Source: Bittarella massiliensis (ex Durand et al. 2017) (GTDB lineage: Bacteria > Bacillota > Clostridia > Oscillospirales > Ruminococcaceae). From it: a stretch of DNA of 64,000 nt. The stretch is from the NCBI RefSeq assembly GCF_001486165.1, contig NZ_LN908975.1, positions 558,001 to 622,000 on the forward strand, written 5' to 3'. Position 1 is the stretch's first letter. Every line of letters starts with the position of its first letter. Below are positions 25,012 through 32,992 of this stretch, in pieces. The position numbers and the translations under genes are program-made. Under the pieces are notes generated by a model. It worked only from the letters and a program-made list of their open reading frames with translations. It was not told the DNA's origin and searched no databases.

Positions 25012-25500
25012 ATCAAAAGGGCCGGTGGGACAGGTGGCGTGCGCCGGTCTGAAGGGGCGCCATACAGGCCTCGCTCCCCAGGGGGCATCCCCTGTGGGTT
25101 GCATCGCGCCCGCTGTCGCTGGCGATTTAGAGCAGCATCTCCTACCACCCGCTCTCCAAAGGCCGCTTTTCGGTCGTCCCCCAGTGCCCTTCCCCTCAAG
25201 AGATTTTACGCCAAGGCGATTCGTCTCTCCCGGCAGGGCCAGAGGGCTGGATGTTTCCGTTGCAGGTCACACCCGCCGGTAAAACCGGGGGCTAGATCCG
25301 GCCTCATAAGGGCCTGGTATTGGCGGGCGTTTGAAGGCTCGGCAAAACGTTGTATCCCCCGCGCCGCCTGCCCTGCGGCTGCAAATGGGCGAATGTTCCT
25401 TCTTGCGGTCCCCTTCCGGCGCGACAGCCCGCTTCGCCCGGCACTTGCGGCAAACACTTTTTATATGCCCCACCGGCAGCGCCGGTGATCTCTGTCAACG
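25012..25500. other. Intergenic region without recognisable gene
   Basis: About 490 bp between convergent genes. Open frames present lack ribosome-binding sites and show the Arg/Pro-rich composition of non-coding frames. No RNA gene or repeat is recognised. Confidence 0.5.
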
Positions 25501-25502
25501 TC

Positions 25503-25541
25503 AAAAGGGCCGCCGTCCTCGATGGACGGCGGCCCTTCTTT
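25503..25541. terminator. Intrinsic terminator between convergent genes
   Basis: AAGGGCCGCCGTCC, a 5-nt loop and GGACGGCGGCCCTT form a 14-bp perfect stem, flanked by A-rich sequence on the left and T-rich sequence on the right. Confidence 0.85.
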
Positions 25542-25561
25542 GCCGTGTTCAGGTTGCGAAT

Positions 25562-26545
25562 TTAGCCCTCTCTGGCCTGCTTTTGGGCGGGCTGCAGGGG
25601 ATAGCAGTGGTGCAGCAGCAGGTCCTGGCCGCCGATGGCCCGGTAGAAGTGATCACAGATGCGGCCGGTGATCACGTCGATGTCCCGCGCCTCGAGATCG
25701 GACGCCATGATGAGGAATTGGCAGCTGCTGTACTGGGTAAAGACGTCCCCCATCCGCAGGGAGTGGAGGATGACCTCCTTGAGGGTGTCCATCTGCGCCC
25801 CCCGGTCGGCGAGGGCGGGATAGTCGCCCCGCCCGTCGGTGAGGGTGATGAGGATGATGTAAACACTCCCCGCCACCCGCTGCAGGCGGCGCTCGACGAA
25901 CCGGTAGATGCGCTGAAAGGTATCGTAGTCCTGGCAGTAGGCGCCGGGGGCCGGCTGCTGTTCGGACAGCTCCTCCCGGATCAGCTGCATGTCGGTGGCG
26001 ATGCCATCCCGCCCTCCCCGGGCGGGTTTGGCGGCGCGGTCCCTGCGGCGGCGCTTTTCCTCCAACAGGTGCTGGTCGGCCCGGTCAAACAGGCTCTGGT
26101 AGTCGTCGCCGGGCTGGTAGAGGCTGCTGCCGACGCTGGCCGTGAGGGGGAAGCTGGCGCCCCCGACGGGGATCTCCCGCAGCCGGGCCTTGATTTGGCG
26201 AGCCCGCTCCCGGACAAACCGCTCGTCCTGTTCCAGGGGCATGTAGAGGACGAACTCGTCGCCCCCCACCCGGCCGACAATGTCGCTTTTAAAGGCCAGA
26301 TAGCGCAGCACCTGCGCGATCTGCTGCAGCACCTGGTCGCCCGCAATGTGGCCGAATCGGTCATTGATCTGCTTGAACTGGTCCACGTCGATGACCAGCA
26401 GCAGGCCGGTCTGCCGCTGGGCAATGGCCTCGTCGACCTTCTCCTGGGTGGCCATGCGGTTGTAGAGGTGGGTCAGCCAGTCCTGTTGGGCAAGCTGGGC
26501 CAACCGCTCGTTTTCCTGCTGTAATTGGGCGATGACTCGCTCCAT
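25562..26545 (-). CDS. GGDEF diguanylate cyclase with degenerate second GGDEF-like domain
   Basis: 327 aa, cytoplasmic, no membrane segment. A short N-terminal coiled coil (IAQLQQENERLAQLAQQ) leads into a GGDEF domain: DWLTHLYNRMA, VIDVDQFKQINDRFGH and the intact active-site loop GRVGGDEFVLY (GGDEF at residues 94-98), so synthesis of cyclic di-GMP is plausible. The inhibitory RxxD site appears lost (FKSD). Residues about 200-320 look like a second, degenerate copy: VYIILITLTDGRGD and DVFTQYSSCQFLIM stand where the first has VIDVDQF and GGDEF. It is probably a regulatory or dimerisation unit. Encoded alone. Confidence 0.87.
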   Translation of the reverse strand: MERVIAQLQQENERLAQLAQQDWLTHLYNRMATQEKVDEAIAQRQTGLLLVIDVDQFKQINDRFGHIAGDQVLQQIAQVLRYLAFKSDIVGRVGGDEFVLYMPLEQDERFVRERARQIKARLREIPVGGASFPLTASVGSSLYQPGDDYQSLFDRADQHLLEEKRRRRDRAAKPARGGRDGIATDMQLIREELSEQQPAPGAYCQDYDTFQRIYRFVERRLQRVAGSVYIILITLTDGRGDYPALADRGAQMDTLKEVILHSLRMGDVFTQYSSCQFLIMASDLEARDIDVITGRICDHFYRAIGGQDLLLHHCYPLQPAQKQAREG

Positions 26546-26654
26546 CCGCTCTCCCTCCCCTCGCTGGGAAAATATATCCTATTCTCTCTTATCATACTGA
26601 AAATGGCGCGGCGCGTCAATCGCCAATGTGCGGGACCTGGCGCGGGGCGAAGGG

Positions 26655-28040
26655 TCAATCGCCCGGCTGCGCCCTCCGCTTTTCGGCCAGGGCCAACCCC
26701 TCTTTGGCCTCGGCCGAGCGCTTCCAGCGACCGCTGGCAATGTACCAGGCATAGAGCAGGGTGGAGACGATGGGCCCGATGATCACGGCGACGGCGATCC
26801 CCGAAAAGCCCATCAGCCGGGTGCAGAGAAAGGCCACCGGGATGCGCACGGCGTACTGGGAGAGGAAGACATTGTAGAAGTTGACCATCGAGTTGCCGGT
26901 CCCCCGCAGGAAGCCGATGAGGGGGTGGACGGTGGCGAACCCGAAGTAGGAGAGGCAGGAGAGCCGCAGATAGCTGCCCGCCAGTTCCTGCACCGCCGGG
27001 TCGCTGTTGAAGACCCCGGCGATCCGGCTGCCGAAGAGGGCGACAATGGCGGCCACCGCGGCGGCGATGAGGAGGGCCAGCTTCATCGACTCCTTGAGGC
27101 CCTCGGTGATCCGCTCGGGTTTGCCGGCCCCCAGGTTTTGCGAGGAAAAGGAGGACATGGAGGCGTTGATGGCGTCGCTGGGCAGCATGGCAAAGCTGTC
27201 GATCTTGATGCCGATGCCGTATGCCGCGCTGGCCTGCAACCCAAAGCTGTTGGCCAGCCCGCTGAAGGTGGTCATGGCCACGTTGAGCAGCAGCTGCTGG
27301 GCGGCGGTGGGCAGCCCCAGGTGGAGCAGCCGCTTCAGGTGGGGCCGGGAGATGCGGATGGTCTTGGGGTGAAAGGTGATGACGTGCCGGTTGAGGCGGA
27401 AGTAGGCCACCCCCATGAAAAAGGAGACCGACTGGGAGATCACCGTCGCCAGCGAGGCGCCAAAGGCCCCCAGCTGAAAGAAGCGCAGAAAGACAAAGTC
27501 CAGCACGATGTTGGTCACGGTGGCCACCAGCACAAAGATCATGCTGGAGCGGGAGTCGCCGAATCCCCGCTGAAAGGCGCAGATCAGGTTGTAGCCGAAC
27601 ATGAAGACGATGCCGGCGAAGATGGTGCGCAGGTAGGCGACCGCCTGGTCGAAGGCCTCGGCCGGGGTCTGCACCAGCCGCAGGATCTGCGGGGTGAAGA
27701 GGATGCCCAGGGCGGTGACCGCCGCCGCCAGCAGCAGATAGAGGGCGATGGAGGTGCCGGCGGCCTGCACCACCTCGCCGTCCTCCCCCCGGCCGGCGTA
27801 GCTGGCGATCATCACCGACACCCCGATGGAGAGGCCGGTGATGGTCATGATCATGATGTTCATGATCGGCCCGCTGACCGACACGGCGGCCAGCCCGGCG
27901 GTGCCGGTGTAGCGGCCCACAAAGAACATGTCCACCGCGTTGTAGAGGGCCTGAAAGAGGTTGGACACAATGAGGGGCAGGGCAAAGCGGAGGATGTGCC
28001 CCCGCACCCCGCCCCGGGTCAGATCGTTTTGCAGCGCCAT
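26655..28040 (-). CDS. MATE-family efflux transporter
   Basis: 461 aa with twelve hydrophobic helices in two six-helix halves. Family-typical stretches are LPLIVSNLFQALYNAVDMFF and VGRYTGTAGLAAVSV near the N-terminus, and LGLPTAAQQLLLNVAM at the start of the second half. These pumps export drugs or metabolites using sodium or proton gradients. The substrate is unknown. It is monocistronic, followed by a diguanylate cyclase 109 nt downstream on the same strand. Confidence 0.9.
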   Translation of the reverse strand: MALQNDLTRGGVRGHILRFALPLIVSNLFQALYNAVDMFFVGRYTGTAGLAAVSVSGPIMNIMIMTITGLSIGVSVMIASYAGRGEDGEVVQAAGTSIALYLLLAAAVTALGILFTPQILRLVQTPAEAFDQAVAYLRTIFAGIVFMFGYNLICAFQRGFGDSRSSMIFVLVATVTNIVLDFVFLRFFQLGAFGASLATVISQSVSFFMGVAYFRLNRHVITFHPKTIRISRPHLKRLLHLGLPTAAQQLLLNVAMTTFSGLANSFGLQASAAYGIGIKIDSFAMLPSDAINASMSSFSSQNLGAGKPERITEGLKESMKLALLIAAAVAAIVALFGSRIAGVFNSDPAVQELAGSYLRLSCLSYFGFATVHPLIGFLRGTGNSMVNFYNVFLSQYAVRIPVAFLCTRLMGFSGIAVAVIIGPIVSTLLYAWYIASGRWKRSAEAKEGLALAEKRRAQPGD

Positions 28041-28272
28041 AGGCGCGCCTCCCTTCTCGACAAGTCATTTCATACAGGTTCCAGTATACCACCGATTGGC
28101 CCCGCTGTGTTGACGCATTTGCACAGGAAAGCACCCCTTTTTTTGTGGAATTGGCCGAGAGAGAAGGGCTGGAAAGGCCTCGCTTTCCCCCTGCGAGGGG
28201 AGGCGGGTGTCGGCAACTGGCACAAAAGAGGGGGCGGAAAAGTGCACCATCTGCCGAAGTTTTGGCGGGCCG

Positions 28273-28301
28273 TTGTTTTCCGCCGAGAGAACCGCTATAC
28301 T
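28273..28301 (+). promoter_or_regulatory. Promoter of the nucleoside hydrolase gene
   Basis: TTGTTT (28273-28278), 17-nt spacer, TATACT (28296-28301), 48 nt upstream of the start. Confidence 0.65.
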
Positions 28302-28348
28302 TAATTTTGGATTCCATTTTGCCAGAAAAAAGAGGAGGAAGAAACGAT

Positions 28349-29260
28349 ATGAAGAAGATCCCCGTGCTGCTGGACTGCGACACCGGCTTTGACGACGCCT
28401 TTGCCATCGCCATGGCCATCGCCAGCGACCGCCTGGAGGTCAAGGGCGTCACCACCGTGGCGGGCAACTACACCCTGCCCGACGTGCTGCTCAACACCAA
28501 GCGTACCCTGTCCATCACCGACCCCTCGGTCCCCTACGCCGTGGGGGCGGCCCAGCCCCTGCTGCGGCCCCTCTACACCCACGGCCACCCCACCCACATG
28601 ATGGAGGAGCTGGGCGATCCCGACATCGCCCCCGACCCCCGCGGCGCGGTGGAGTTCATGGCCGACATCCTGCGGGAGAGCGACGAGCCCATCACCCTGA
28701 TCCCCCTGGGCCCCCTGACCAATATCGCCGTGCTGCTGGCGGCCCACCCCGAGCTCAAGGAAAAAATCAAAGAGATGGTCATCATGGGCGGCTCGGTGTA
28801 CAGCGGCAACACCACCCCCTCGGCGGAGTTCAACATCTATGTCGACCCGGAGGCCGCCCACATGGTCTTCAAGTCGGGGGTGCCCATCGTCATGTGCGGG
28901 CTGGAAGTCTGCGAGGACGCCCGGGTGAACCCCGACCACGCCCACCGGCTCATCGAGTTGGGGAACCCCACCGCCGTGGCCTACGGCAACGAGCTGCTGC
29001 GGGGCTTCACCGTGGGCGAGAGCATCATCTTCGATGCGGTGCCGGTGGCCTACATCCTCCACCCGGAAATCGTAAAGACCGAGCGCTACTATGTGGAGGT
29101 GGACATCACCGGCGGCCTCTCCGCCGGCTGCACCGTCACCGACACCCGCGCCTTCCACCACGACGACGCCCCCGCCCCCAACACCACCGTGGCCATGTCC
29201 ATGGACCGGGAGAAGTTCGGCGAGCTGCTGGTGGAGCTGTTCTCCTCCTTTGGCAAATAG
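28349..29260 (+). CDS. Inosine/uridine-preferring nucleoside hydrolase
   Basis: 303 aa. The metal-binding signature appears at the N-terminus as LLDCDTGFDDAFAIAMA (DxDxGxDDA). VKGVTTVAGNYTLPDVLLNT, PLGPLTNIAVLL, EMVIMGGSVYSGNTTPSAEF (with the family's Asn) and the late DAVPVAYILHPE are all conserved. It hydrolyses ribonucleosides for base salvage, in the cytoplasm. GAGGAGG lies upstream of the ATG at 28349. It stands alone with its own promoter and terminator. The truncated gene at the window start belongs to the same superfamily. Confidence 0.93.
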   Translation: MKKIPVLLDCDTGFDDAFAIAMAIASDRLEVKGVTTVAGNYTLPDVLLNTKRTLSITDPSVPYAVGAAQPLLRPLYTHGHPTHMMEELGDPDIAPDPRGAVEFMADILRESDEPITLIPLGPLTNIAVLLAAHPELKEKIKEMVIMGGSVYSGNTTPSAEFNIYVDPEAAHMVFKSGVPIVMCGLEVCEDARVNPDHAHRLIELGNPTAVAYGNELLRGFTVGESIIFDAVPVAYILHPEIVKTERYYVEVDITGGLSAGCTVTDTRAFHHDDAPAPNTTVAMSMDREKFGELLVELFSSFGK

Positions 29261-29273
29261 CCCATGCACACGA

Positions 29274-29308
29274 AAAGAGGGAGCCCTTTCGGGCCCCCTC
29301 TTTTTTGG
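29274..29308. terminator. Bidirectional intrinsic terminator
   Basis: AAAAGAGGGAGCCC, loop, GGGCCCCCTCTTTTTT. It lies between convergent genes. Confidence 0.8.
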
Positions 29309-29309
29309 G

Positions 29310-30656
29310 TTACATCTTGTACTTTCGGTTGCGCTTGATCCGCCGCTTCTTCTTCTCCCGGCGGATGGCCAGCACCACGTAGGCCACATAGGCGGCCACC
29401 GCGAGCCCCAGCAGGACGAGGATCACCTTGGCGGTGGTGGTGGCCAGCAGGCCGTTGATGGAGTCCACCATCCACAGCAGGGTGGAGCGCTTGACCGACT
29501 CGGCGGCCACCAGGGTGGTCTCGCCGATGGGCTCGCCCCCCAGCTTGAGGGTGACGGTGCCCAGCTTCTGCCCCTTCTCCACCGGGGCGGCCACCTTTTC
29601 GCTGTCCAGGGTCACCACCAGCTGCACCGAAGACTCGTCGGCGCTGGTGGGCATCAGCAGGCTCACGTCCGACCCGGCCTGGAGCAGCAGGTTGTCGGTC
29701 TGGAAGGAGTGGGCCACCTTGACCTGGTGGACGGCCTCCCCCTCCTTGAGGGGGGTCTTGAGGGTGAAGTTCTTGTCGGCCCAGGAGAAGAGCTTGTTGG
29801 CCAGCAAAAACGCCCTGTTCTGGGTGCCCTCCATGGGGGCGCCCATGATCACCAGCAAGAAGTCCTTGCCGTTGTTTTGATAGCGGGTCACCACGCAGCG
29901 GCCGGCGTTGTCGGTGGTGCCGGTCTTGATCCCCTTGATGTAGGGGGAGTAGATCCCCTCCCCCCCGCGGATGCGGTCCTGCATCAGCACGGTGGTCACC
30001 AGGGTGCGGGGGCCCTGCTTGTTGGTCTGGGGGATGGTGTAGCGGCTGGACTCGCACACCTCGGAAAAGTTGGGCAGGGAGAGGGCGTACTGGGCGATTT
30101 TGGCCATGTCGCGGGGGGTGGAGTAGTGGTTGTCCGCGTCCAGCCCGTGGGGGTTGACAAAGTGGGTGTTGGTGCAGCCCAGCTCGGTGGCCTTTTGATT
30201 CATCATCTGGCAGAACTTGTCGATGCTGCCGCCCCCGAAGTGGTCGGCCACCACGCTGGCCCCCTCGTTGGCCGACTGCAGCATCATGGCGTAGACCAGC
30301 TGCTGGATGGTCAACTGCTCCCCCCGCAAGATGTTGGCGGTGGAGACGTTGAGCCCCACAAACTCGTCGTAGATGTAGTCGGGGGCGGTGGCCGTCTCCT
30401 CCTCCCAGTTCTCGGTGTTTTCCAGGGCGAGGATGGTGGTCATGATCTTGGTGAGGGAGGCCGGCGCCATCTTGGTGTCGGCGTTTTGCTCAAAGAGGAC
30501 CTGCCCGGTGTCCAGGGACAGGAGGAGGATCCCCTCCTGGGCGCTGTCCATCTCGAAGTCCGGCTCGTAGACGGCGGCCTGCGCCGGGAAGGTGGGGAGA
30601 AATAGGGTAAAGGCGACTGCGAAAGCGGTGAGAACCCGCGCAAATTTTTGTTTCAT
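29310..30656 (-). CDS. D-alanyl-D-alanine carboxypeptidase (peptidase S11, DacA/DacF-like PBP)
   Basis: 448 aa. A signal peptide (FARVLTAFAVAFTLFLPTF, cleavage near AQAA) is followed by the penicillin-binding active site: Ser67 and Lys70 in SLTK, Ser128-Ala-Asn130 in QSANEG and Lys244-Thr-Gly in IKTGTTD. A C-terminal beta-rich domain (about 275-400) and a hydrophobic helix near the end (VILVLLGLAVAAYVAYVVLA) followed by a basic tail (RREKKKRRIKRNRK) show a membrane-anchored enzyme. It trims the terminal D-Ala of peptidoglycan stem peptides. In spore formers such enzymes can adjust spore cortex cross-linking. Monocistronic. Confidence 0.93.
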   Translation of the reverse strand: MKQKFARVLTAFAVAFTLFLPTFPAQAAVYEPDFEMDSAQEGILLLSLDTGQVLFEQNADTKMAPASLTKIMTTILALENTENWEEETATAPDYIYDEFVGLNVSTANILRGEQLTIQQLVYAMMLQSANEGASVVADHFGGGSIDKFCQMMNQKATELGCTNTHFVNPHGLDADNHYSTPRDMAKIAQYALSLPNFSEVCESSRYTIPQTNKQGPRTLVTTVLMQDRIRGGEGIYSPYIKGIKTGTTDNAGRCVVTRYQNNGKDFLLVIMGAPMEGTQNRAFLLANKLFSWADKNFTLKTPLKEGEAVHQVKVAHSFQTDNLLLQAGSDVSLLMPTSADESSVQLVVTLDSEKVAAPVEKGQKLGTVTLKLGGEPIGETTLVAAESVKRSTLLWMVDSINGLLATTTAKVILVLLGLAVAAYVAYVVLAIRREKKKRRIKRNRKYKM

Positions 30657-30853
30657 CTAGACATCTGCCCTCTAAGTATTGTATTATAAAACCAGCGCCG
30701 GCTCTGCCGCTATTTGTGGCGGGGCCGGTCTGCCGGCGTCTTATCTAATGTAGTATACCAAACAGACCGGCAAAAAACAATGAAATCAATCTTAATTCTG
30801 CCGCGGCGCGGAAAAACCGGCCGCTGCTCACGGCGGGGAGAGAAGGGTTAGGG

Positions 30854-31507
30854 ATGCTCTATCTGACGGGGGACACCCACGGCGACTACCGGCGCTTTGA
30901 GCGCAAGGAGATCCGCCATCTCAAACAGGGCGACGTGCTGGTGGTCTGCGGCGACTTCGGCTTTGTCTGGGAGGGCGGAAAAAAAGAGGAGAAGCTCCTG
31001 CAAAAAATCGGCAAGCGCAAATACCACACCCTCTTTGTCCCCGGTGCCAACGAAAATTACGACCTGCTGCGCCAGTACCCCGAGGTGGAGTACGCCGGCG
31101 GCCGGGCGCGGCAGATATCGGGCAACCTCTACCAGCTGCTCACCGGCGAGACCTACCGCCTGGGGGAGAAGACCCTGCTGGCCTTCGGCGGGGGGGAGGC
31201 GCTGGACTGCGACATTGTCGACCGCACCCTCTACGAGGACCAGCTCCCCAAGAAGGAGGAGCTGGACGCCGTTCTGGCCAGGTTGGAGGGGCAGCGGGTG
31301 GACTGCGTGGTCTCCTACGAGCCGCCCTACTCCATCGCCGCCTTTCTCGATTTGGAGGCCAAGCCCGACGGCTACTACGGCCTCTACCTGGACCAGGTGC
31401 AGAAGCGGCTCCAACTGGGACAGTGGTTTTTCGGAAAGTACCACCTGGACAAGCGGGTGACCCCGCGGTTCATGGCCGTCTACGAGAAGGCGGTCCCCCT
31501 GCGCTAG
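30854..31507 (+). CDS. Metallophosphoesterase-fold protein with altered active site
   Basis: 217 aa of the calcineurin-like family. The first two metal motifs are intact: GDTHGD (Asp7, His9) and VCGDFGF (Asp34). The next three are changed. GNHEN appears as GANEN (residues 64-68), so the metal-ligand Asn and catalytic His are gone. The THxxP-type His motif reads SYEPP (Tyr155). GHxH reads GKYH (Lys195, His197). Related clostridial proteins carry the canonical residues, so this one may be a weak or non-catalytic member. The body of the fold (RLGEKTLLAFGGGEALD, QWFFGKYH) is preserved. It is followed by a perfect terminator. Confidence 0.8.
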   Translation: MLYLTGDTHGDYRRFERKEIRHLKQGDVLVVCGDFGFVWEGGKKEEKLLQKIGKRKYHTLFVPGANENYDLLRQYPEVEYAGGRARQISGNLYQLLTGETYRLGEKTLLAFGGGEALDCDIVDRTLYEDQLPKKEELDAVLARLEGQRVDCVVSYEPPYSIAAFLDLEAKPDGYYGLYLDQVQKRLQLGQWFFGKYHLDKRVTPRFMAVYEKAVPLR

Positions 31508-31529
31508 CGCGCACCCCAATATCCAAGTG

Positions 31530-31576
31530 AAAAACGCCCTCTGCCGGGAATCATGGCCGGCAGAGGGCGTTTTTTG
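31530..31576. terminator. Bidirectional intrinsic terminator
   Basis: AAAACGCCCTCTGCCGG, a 9-nt loop and CCGGCAGAGGGCGTTTT form a 17-bp perfect stem with A- and T-runs on either side, between convergent genes. Confidence 0.92.
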
Positions 31577-31611
31577 GCGGCAAAAGCCGCCCTGCAAGCG
31601 AGGGGAGAGAG

Positions 31612-31776
31612 CTACTTCAGCTCAAAGGACTTGCAGTCGGTGCACTGGTCCATGGTGGGGTTGAGCTCATGGGTCCCGACGGTGATGCAGTCCAGGGCGC
31701 AGTAGTCCTCGTTGGCGCAGTGGTTTTTGCACTGCTGAACGGTGCATTTGATGCAGTGGTTGGCATGGCAGTTCAT
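31612..31776 (-). CDS. DUF1540 cysteine-rich small protein
   Basis: 54 aa read from the minus strand between an ATG at 31776 (GGAGGG upstream) and TAG at 31612. It begins MNCHANHCIKCTVQQCKNHC and continues with CALDCITVGTH and QCTDCKSFELK. Nine cysteines and several His, with CIKCTVQQCKNHC and the CxxDCITVG end of the motif, match the DUF1540 domain found in Firmicutes, which is thought to bind metal. Function unknown. It stands alone beside the terminator of the phosphoesterase gene. Confidence 0.82.
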   Translation of the reverse strand: MNCHANHCIKCTVQQCKNHCANEDYCALDCITVGTHELNPTMDQCTDCKSFELK

Positions 31777-31964
31777 AGTGATTCCCTCCGTCTTGTTTTT
31801 TTATTGAAGTGAAGACGCTTCCCCTCTAGTATGTGCTGCTGTCGCACAACTATCCCGGCCGGACGGCTGCCAGGGGAGGAAAATTTTTTTGTCGCCGCGC
31901 GGGCAGACTGGCCCCAGTCGGCGCAGCGACCAGGATGCGCCCCCACGAGAGCGGAGGAAACGAT

Positions 31965-32215
31965 CTATTGGCCCTCATAAAGGGCGGCCATGCCGCGCGC
32001 CCTCCGCCCCATTTCAGCGCGGATGTGGGGCGGGCCCAAGCACTCGCACGCGTCCCCAAAGCCGAGCAGGATGCGGTAGTGGTAGTCGTTCTCCACAAAC
32101 GGGAAAGAGGCGATGGAGTGCTCGTCGCCGTCGGGCTTTGTGTTTTCCCAGCTGCAAAAGGCGAGCGCCCTCTCCAATGCCGACCAGTGGATGCGGACCT
32201 CGCTCCTCGTCTGCA
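31965..32215 (-). pseudogene. Remnant of a WYL-domain (YafY-type) transcriptional regulator
   Basis: The minus frame ending at 31965 encodes about 80 residues that match only the C-terminal end of WYL regulators: EVRIHWSALERALAF, then SFPFVENDYHYRILLGFGD, then CECLGPPHIRAEMGRRARGM. The helix-turn-helix and most of the WYL domain are missing, and upstream (higher coordinates) the sequence passes into long degenerate repeats. It is most simply read as a decayed gene. No start with a ribosome-binding site supports a short functional product. Confidence 0.6.
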
Positions 32216-32870
32216 TCCTCTCCAGCATATTTTGATACCGGGGAGGCGAACTACCTCTTTGCCCTCTTGCCAAGCCCGCTCTTCGACAGCAAGAGGAAGG
32301 ACGCTCTCCCCAAAATCGACTGGTTCGCACCGCAGAAAAAAATAAAGGCCTTCGCAATCTGGAAGTCCACCGCGCCAGCGTCTAGGACCCCGCCGCTCTC
32401 TTATCCTCTATATGGGCGGACTGGGCGTGTTTGTGAAAATCGGACACTCTGGACTCCTGGACGCAATACTTTGGCGCCGGCGAGCCGAGCTATCTCTTTG
32501 TCCTTCTTGTAGAGCTTGCCCCCTGACGGCGAGAAGGGCGGCTTCCCCTCGAAATAGGCTCGCACCGCGACAGAATAGTGCCGCTTGCAGGTCGGATGTT
32601 CGCTATACCGACTCTAAGGGCTCCACTATTCTCTCATCCTCTATGGGTGGACTGAGCGTGTTTGAGAAAATCGGACACTCTGGCCCCCTGGGCGCAATAC
32701 TTTGGCGCCGGTGAGCCGAACCACTTCTTTGCCCTTCTTGCAGGGCCTGTCCCCTGATGGCGAGAGGAGCGACTTCTGCTAGAGATAGATCTGCGTTGCA
32801 ACAGTGTAGGGCTCTTTAGAAGCTGGACGCCCACTGCACCGGCTTCTAAGGCTCCACTGTTTTCTCATCT
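32200..32870. repeat. Degenerate long tandem repeat, about 3 units of 231-238 bp
   Basis: The block GCAATACTTTGGCGCCGG followed by GAGCCGA occurs at 32463 and 32694, with an earlier diverged copy at 32225 (GCATATTTTGATACCGG). Steps are 238 and 231 bp. The block CGGACACTCTGG occurs at 32441 and 32672 (step 231), and a CTCTAT-type motif precedes it each time. It adjoins the WYL remnant, so the repeat unit may derive from that gene. No intact reading frame spans it. Confidence 0.8.
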
Positions 32871-32909
32871 TCTATCCGAACGGATTGGAACACGTTTAAG
32901 AGGAAAACA

Positions 32910-32955
32910 AAAAAGACCGCAAACTCGTGTTGTCGCGCGACTTTGCGGCCTTTTA
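32910..32955 (-). terminator. Intrinsic terminator of the SpoVB-like gene
   Basis: GGCCGCAAAG and the matching GACCGCAAA arm flank a long loop; the minus-strand product ends in UCUUUUUU (AAAAAAGA at its 3' side). Confidence 0.6.
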
Positions 32956-32992
32956 CTCGCTGTAAAACCGAAGGGGAGTGTTGGAGAGCCCC

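Noticed and set aside
25039-25488. Open frame in the gap after the exported protein
   Set aside because: Arg/Pro/Ser-rich, no ribosome-binding site, no similarity recognised.
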